A stretch of 64,000 nucleotides of DNA from JB111 sp049856295 (GTDB lineage Bacteria > Actinomycetota > Actinomycetes > Actinomycetales > Actinomycetaceae): NCBI RefSeq assembly GCF_049856295.1, contig NZ_JBNDMZ010000002.1, positions 124,001-188,000 of the forward strand, written 5' to 3'. A model generated the notes under the pieces. That model saw nothing but the letters and a program-made list of their open reading frames with translations, was not told where the DNA came from and ran no database searches. The translations under genes and the position numbers were made by a program. The first letter of the stretch is position 1, and each line of letters begins with the position of its first letter. This document shows, in pieces, positions 60,059-64,000 of this stretch.

Positions 60059-60714
60059 TGGGTCAGCTCGTCTTCTTCTCCGGGACGATGGACTCGGGGA
60101 AGTCCACGCTCGCGCTGCAGGTCGACCACAACCACGCGGCCCGGGGGCGCGACGGCCTGCGCTTCAGCCGGAGCGACCGCGCGGGTACGGGGGTCCTGTC
60201 GTCCCGGCTCGGCCTGCGCGCCGACGCCGTCGAGGTCTCCGACGCCACCGACTTCTGGGCCGAGGTCGTGCGCCGCCGGACGGCCGGCGGGCGCGTGGAC
60301 TACCTCGTGTGCGACGAGGCCCAGTTCTACAGCCCCGAGCAGGTCGAGCAGCTGGCCCGGGTGGCGGACGAGATGGACGTCGACGTCTTCGCCTTCGGCA
60401 TCACCACCGACTTCCGGACCCGGCTGTTCCCTGGGGCCGCGCGGCTCGTCGAGCTCGCCGACCGGGTCGAGCGGCTCCAGGTCGAGGCCCTGTGCTGGTG
60501 CGGGGCGCGTGCCACCCACAACGCCCGGACCGTCGGCGGGGTGATGGTGACCGAGGGTGAGCAGGTGGTCGTCGGGGACACGGCCGACGGAGGAGTCAGG
60601 GCCGACGTCGCGTACGAGGTGCTGTGCCGGCGCCACCACATGCGCGGGCTCACCGCCGCGCGCGCGGGCGCCGGGGAGCTGAGCCCGCCGACGCTCGACC
60701 TCGCGGGCGACTGA
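60058..60714 (+). CDS. tdk: Thymidine kinase
   Basis: A 218-residue type II thymidine kinase that phosphorylates thymidine for dTMP salvage. Walker A is SGTMDSGKST, the catalytic/DEAQ motif VCDEAQFYS, and a zinc site is formed by CWCG (near 147-150) and CRRH near the C-terminus. ATG at 60058 is in a TGATG overlap with the phosphodiesterase gene. It converges on sepH with a 15-nt gap and no obvious terminator. Confidence 0.96.
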   Translation: MGQLVFFSGTMDSGKSTLALQVDHNHAARGRDGLRFSRSDRAGTGVLSSRLGLRADAVEVSDATDFWAEVVRRRTAGGRVDYLVCDEAQFYSPEQVEQLARVADEMDVDVFAFGITTDFRTRLFPGAARLVELADRVERLQVEALCWCGARATHNARTVGGVMVTEGEQVVVGDTADGGVRADVAYEVLCRRHHMRGLTAARAGAGELSPPTLDLAGD

Positions 60715-60729
60715 CGCACGCCTCCCGGG

Positions 60730-62277
60730 TCAGTCCGAGTCGGAGCGGGACCCGAAGACGATCTCGTCCCACGACGGGACCGAGCGGCGCTGCTTGCGGC
60801 CCGAGGACCGGGCAGGGCGCGGCGCGGGAGCAGGGGAGTCCGCGTCGTCCGTCTCGGCGTCGGACCGGTCGGCCGCGTCGGCCTGCGTCGCGCCCGTCTC
60901 GGACGGGTCGGACGTGCCGCTCCCGTCGCCGGAGGGCGTGGCGTCGTCGTCGACGGTGGTCGTACCGGACCCGGTCGCGGGGCCGGCGGACGATCCCGTC
61001 GCGGCAGTCTCGTCGTCGGGCGCAGACTCCGACGCCGAGCTCGTCGTCTCCGTCGAGCCGGTCCCCGAAGGCTCGGCGTCGCGGTCCGGTCCGGAGCCGG
61101 ATCCTGCCTCGGGACCGGAGCCCGAACCGGCGGCCTCGGCGGCGGTCCGTCCCGCACCGGGCTCACCGGCACCCTGCGGCCGGGCGTCCGTGGGGCCCGC
61201 GCCGGTCGGCGCCGTGCGGCCGCGCCCCGAGGGGTGCGTCCCGCGGGGGTCGAGCGCCGGCGCGTCCGGGTCCGGTCCGGCACCCGGGAGCGGGCGCGAG
61301 CGCCGGTGGGCGTCGAGCGAGAGGACCTGGGCGTCGCGCGCCTGGTCGGGACGGGACGCGGGCGGGTGTGCCGCAGGCACGTCGTCGACCGGGGTCGTGT
61401 CTGGCGCCGTGTCGTCGTCGAGGGAGTCGAGGTCGAGCTCGTCCTGGAGGTCGTCGAGATCGAGCCGCGTGCCCCGGTGCGCGGCGAGGTCGTCGAGGAG
61501 CGCCTCGGTCGTGTCCGACTCGGGCAGGTCGGCCGGGGACGTCACCTCGTCCTCGGCGTCGTCCGTTCCCTGCGGTGCTCCGACCTCGACGGCGGTCTCG
61601 CCGTCGGTGCCGGACCGGGCGCGGGAGGTCTCGTCGCGCGCCCACGGCGGCTCGGCACCGCCGCGCGGCCGGGTGGCACCCAGCGGGCCGTCGGCACGAC
61701 CCGGGCGCCGCGTGGAACCGACCTCGGTCTCCGAGAGCCACCGCGCCTCGTCGTCGACCGCGACGAGGGTGCGCGACTGCAGGTCGACCGTCCACACCGC
61801 GCTGCGCTCCTTGCGGGCGGCGACGAACGTGACGCCGACCTGCCAGGACTCGCCGGCGCGCCGTCGGGCGTCCCACGCGAGGTCCTCGACCTCGACGCCC
61901 CGGGCCGCGAGGCGGTCCACCACGAGGTCGCCGAGGGTGGGGGAGTCGGAGTCGTGCCCCACGCGCTGCCGACGGGCCTGCTCGACCACGAAGTTCCGCT
62001 CGGCGGTGACCGGCGGCTCGAACGGGGCGACCCGCTCACGCGGGAGGCCGTGCTCGTCCGCGATCTCGTCGACGTCGTACCCGGAGCGCAGCAGGGCCTG
62101 GATCTCCCGGGGCGAGAGGTGCGTGGGCTCGGTCGACCGACGGGTGCTGGCCGCCGCCCTCCGCAGGGCGGCGCGCAGGTCCTCGTCGATCCGCAGGTGG
62201 TACTCGGCGCCGTCCGGTCCGGCGACGAGCAGGTGCTCGCCGGACTCGGACGTTCCGGTGACGGTCAGCTCGACCAT
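60730..62277 (-). CDS. sepH: Septation protein SepH (DUF3071)
   Basis: A 515-residue cell-division protein. The N-terminal DUF3071 domain (about 1-190) begins MVELTVTGTS and includes the HTH-like segment LSPREIQALLRSGYDVDEIADEHGL, known to stimulate FtsZ assembly in Streptomyces. A long acidic, Thr/Ser/Gly-rich linker (about 190-485) follows, and the conserved C-terminal motif RRSVPSWDEIVFG closes the protein. I chose the ATG at 62277 because GGAGG lies 5 nt upstream; the in-frame ATG at 62289 lacks one. A TATCCT -10 is at 62320-62325 on the minus strand. Confidence 0.93.
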   Translation of the reverse strand: MVELTVTGTSESGEHLLVAGPDGAEYHLRIDEDLRAALRRAAASTRRSTEPTHLSPREIQALLRSGYDVDEIADEHGLPRERVAPFEPPVTAERNFVVEQARRQRVGHDSDSPTLGDLVVDRLAARGVEVEDLAWDARRRAGESWQVGVTFVAARKERSAVWTVDLQSRTLVAVDDEARWLSETEVGSTRRPGRADGPLGATRPRGGAEPPWARDETSRARSGTDGETAVEVGAPQGTDDAEDEVTSPADLPESDTTEALLDDLAAHRGTRLDLDDLQDELDLDSLDDDTAPDTTPVDDVPAAHPPASRPDQARDAQVLSLDAHRRSRPLPGAGPDPDAPALDPRGTHPSGRGRTAPTGAGPTDARPQGAGEPGAGRTAAEAAGSGSGPEAGSGSGPDRDAEPSGTGSTETTSSASESAPDDETAATGSSAGPATGSGTTTVDDDATPSGDGSGTSDPSETGATQADAADRSDAETDDADSPAPAPRPARSSGRKQRRSVPSWDEIVFGSRSDSD

Positions 62278-62325
62278 GCGGTCCTCCATCGGCGACTGCC
62301 CGTGGTCCCGGGCGCACTCAGGATA

Positions 62326-62633
62326 GGTGGACGAGGTCCGGGGGAGCGGGAGGCCACGGCCCCGACGGCGACGCCCGTGCCCCGTACGGCAGTGGATCGC
62401 CTCACAGTTCGAGCGTCGTGCGACCCCGTCGGCGCGGGCCGTCCGCGCCCCGGTGGCGCGGTCTGTCGCGGCACAGGTGCAGGACCGTGGATATGGGTGG
62501 CCGCCGGACGATTTGTGGTGCACAATCCGTCCGACCAAGGTCGGGAACAATTTTCGCAGGCGTGCGTTGAACGCGATCCAGGGGCGCTTCCCACCCCATG
62601 AACCACGAGTAGAACCCGGAGCGTGACGCCAGC
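62326..62633. other. Intergenic region between divergent sepH and the DUF4193 gene
   Basis: No gene is supported here. It holds the sepH -10 at its left edge, an A/T-rich pocket at about 62505-62560, and the ECF-type element described separately. The frames open across it are shadows without start signals or recognisable domains. Confidence 0.6.
62543..62568 (+). promoter_or_regulatory. Candidate ECF (SigH/SigR-like) promoter for the DUF4193 gene
   Basis: GGGAACA at 62543-62549, 15 nt, then CGTT at 62565-62568; the start codon follows 65 nt later. Spacing is 1 nt shorter than at 954-980. Confidence 0.38.
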
Positions 62634-62933
62634 ATGGCGACTGACTACGACGCACCCCGCAAGAGCGAAGAGGAGCTGGGCGAGGACTCGATCGAGGAGC
62701 TGAAGGCGCGCCGCGCCGAGCAGTCCTCGAGCTCGGTGGACGAGGACGAGACCGAGGCGGCCGAGGGCTTCGAGCTCCCCGGCGCCGACCTGTCCGGCGA
62801 GGAGCTGAGCGTGCGGGTCCTCCCGCGCCAGGCCGACGAGTTCACCTGTTCGCGCTGCTTCCTCGTCCACCACCGCAGCCAGCTGGCCTACGAGGAGAAC
62901 GGCTCTCTCGTCTGCACCGAGTGCGCCGCCTGA
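62634..62933 (+). CDS. DUF4193 zinc-ribbon protein
   Basis: A 99-residue conserved actinobacterial protein. The first 60 residues are acidic (SEEELGEDSIEELKARR), then a zinc ribbon with CSRC and CTEC. It is the Rv2699c family, whose role is unclear. ATG at 62634; upstream GGAGCG is a modest ribosome-binding site. Its 3' end overlaps the convergent DUF3093 gene by 46 bp. Confidence 0.92.
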   Translation: MATDYDAPRKSEEELGEDSIEELKARRAEQSSSSVDEDETEAAEGFELPGADLSGEELSVRVLPRQADEFTCSRCFLVHHRSQLAYEENGSLVCTECAA

Positions 62934-63421
62934 CCTGATCTCAGCGCGGCGGCCAGCTCGTCCGGCCGCCGCGTCGAGATCACCCACATCGGGGTCGGGT
63001 CCCGGTCGTCGTCGACGACGACCACGACCCCGTGCCCCACCCAGGAGCGGTGGACCACGAAGCTCCGGGCATCGGCGCGCGGACCGAGGATCGCCCGCAT
63101 CCCCACCGGGTCGAGGACGTGCGCGTCCCCCAGGTGGTGCAGACCGATGACGGCCCCGCCCGCCCGCAGGCACGGCCCCTCCTCGCCCTCGTCCCCCTGC
63201 GCCCCCGGCCCGTCGGCCGTGACCTCGACGACGGGTGCGGACAGCCAGAGCGCGACCGCGACGAGGACGGCCGAGACCACCCCGACCGGTACGGCCACCG
63301 CCGCGCCGAACGGCAGCGTGGCCAGCGCGAGCGAGAGGCCCAGCCCGGCGGCGAGGACGAGCTGGATCGGGCCGGGCGTGAGTCGTTCGCGGAAGGCGGC
63401 GGGGGAGGAGGTCACCGCCAC
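62888..63421 (-). CDS. DUF3093 family membrane protein
   Basis: A 177-residue protein with two adjacent hydrophobic helices (about 20-60) and a C-terminal soluble domain with ADARSFVVHRSWVGHGVVVVVDDDRDPTPMWVISTRRPDELAAAL, the family hallmark (Rv2698). Start is probably the GTG at 63421 or 63415; the ATG at 63589 would add a Pro/Arg-rich, non-conserved N-terminus and overlap the DUF3710 start. Function unknown. Confidence 0.82.
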   Translation of the reverse strand: MAVTSSPAAFRERLTPGPIQLVLAAGLGLSLALATLPFGAAVAVPVGVVSAVLVAVALWLSAPVVEVTADGPGAQGDEGEEGPCLRAGGAVIGLHHLGDAHVLDPVGMRAILGPRADARSFVVHRSWVGHGVVVVVDDDRDPTPMWVISTRRPDELAAALRSGQAAHSVQTREPFSS

Positions 63422-63573
63422 AGCCTGCCACCGCCTGCGGGCGGACGGCGGCTTCGCCCGGGGAGAAGCGGGCCCCGACCCGGTGACCGAGGCCCGGGGG
63501 CCGCGGGTAGGCTCGCACGCGGTGCCCGCCGGGCGCGCTGCGGCCGCGGCGACGGCGGGCAGGAGAGGAACGC

Positions 63574-64000
63574 ATGGGACTGTTTTCACGCGGCCGGCAC
63601 AAGGCGGACCAGACGCCGGAGCCGGACCAGGACGACACCTCGACGACCGAGCACGACGACGGCGCCACCGGGCCCTTCGACGTGGCCGACCGGCCCGACC
63701 TCGACGGGCGGCTCGACCTCGGCGCGCTGCGCATCCCGCGCGCGTCGGGGATGAAGGTGCGGCTCGAGCTCGAGAAGAAACGGCGCACCGTCATCGGGAC
63801 GTCGGTGGCGCTCGAGGGCTCCGCCCTGCAGCTGCAGCTGTTCGCCGCGCCCCGCTCGGCCGGCCTGTGGGACGACGTGCGCACGGAGCTCGCCGCGTCC
63901 GTCGAGAAGCAGAAGGGGATGGTCGAGGAGGCGACCGGGCGCTGGGGCGACGAGCTCGTCGTCCACCTCCCGGTCACCCGGTCCGACGGCACGAGCGCGA
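63574..64000 (+). CDS. DUF3710 family protein, C-terminus outside the window
   Basis: The first 142 residues of a DUF3710 protein (Rv2696c family): MGLFSRGRHK, an acidic disordered stretch (about 12-45), then GPFDVADRPDLDGRLDLGALRIPRASGMKVRLE and LQLQLFAAPRSAGLWDDVRTELAASV. ATG at 63574 has AGGAGAGG upstream; a TAGGCT -10 lies near 63510. In M. tuberculosis and Streptomyces the dut gene normally sits between DUF3093 and DUF3710; it is absent here. Confidence 0.9.
   Translation, partial: MGLFSRGRHKADQTPEPDQDDTSTTEHDDGATGPFDVADRPDLDGRLDLGALRIPRASGMKVRLELEKKRRTVIGTSVALEGSALQLQLFAAPRSAGLWDDVRTELAASVEKQKGMVEEATGRWGDELVVHLPVTRSDGTSA

Noticed and set aside
62402..62635. 77-codon minus-strand frame between sepH and the DUF4193 gene
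   Set aside because: No start signal, no domain, and it covers the putative DUF4193 promoter.

Overview
The window is very GC-rich, with dense GTG/TTG starts, many GTGA/ATGA stop-start overlaps and an actinobacterial gene set: actinobacterial qcrCAB/ctaCDEF, class II DAHP synthase, PknL plus an Rv2175c-type regulator, SepH, DUF3093/3710/4192/4193/7455. Gene content and order fit an actinobacterium of the Micrococcales (Cellulomonas/Promicromonospora-like). I infer this; no rRNA or other decisive marker is present.

Region 1 (1-11.3 kb) is respiratory: a partial glycerate-kinase-like gene, an A-type Fe-S carrier, a tandem-FKBP lipoprotein, ctaC-ctaD-ctaF on +, sodA on -, and ctaE-qcrC-qcrA-qcrB on -. 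These encode the bc1-aa3 supercomplex. Region 2 (11.4-28 kb) carries a receiver-like protein with trpD, a stand-alone Lrp/AsnC ligand-binding domain, a DnaQ-UvrC-type fusion nuclease, FadD15-type acyl-CoA ligase, PPi-type phosphofructokinase, class II aroG, PASTA kinase PknL, a LysM/transglycosylase protein, an Rv2175c-like DNA-binding protein, a polyprenyl synthase and a DUF4192 protein. The order strongly resembles Mycobacterium tuberculosis Rv2204c-Rv2173. Region 3 (28-35 kb) has a Usp protein, gcvT-gcvH-gcvP and rpoD. Region 4 (35-42.9 kb) has small conserved proteins (DUF2510, DUF3152 metalloprotease-like, DUF1206, DUF7455), parE and tandem GNAT acetyltransferases.

Region 5 (42.9-52.7 kb) is an accessory-looking catabolic island on the - strand, between parE and parC. 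It holds a three-gene enzyme operon (Gfo/Idh/MocA oxidoreductase, DUF993 aldolase-like protein, TIM-barrel isomerase), a LacI-family regulator, and a five-gene Liv-type ABC importer. Both operons have a near-consensus promoter followed directly by almost the same LacI-type palindrome (46270-46283 and 52612-52623). I therefore read the island as one LacI-controlled uptake-and-catabolism system in which an importer family normally tied to amino acids probably carries a sugar, polyol or sugar acid. This is the best candidate for an undescribed system.

Region 6 (52.9-64 kb) returns to core genes: parC, a GNAT/acyl-CoA-synthetase-like fusion (Pat-type), DUF5998, a phosphodiesterase, tdk, sepH, DUF4193, DUF3093 and a truncated DUF3710 gene.

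Two regulatory patterns recur. At least thirteen genes have a TANNNT-like -10 hexamer exactly 6 or 7 nt before the start codon, implying leaderless mRNAs. Three spots (upstream of the Fe-S carrier, sodA and DUF4193) carry GGGAACA-N15/16-(C)GTT, resembling SigH/SigR-type ECF promoters. No tRNA, rRNA, IS element, prophage or CRISPR array was recognised.
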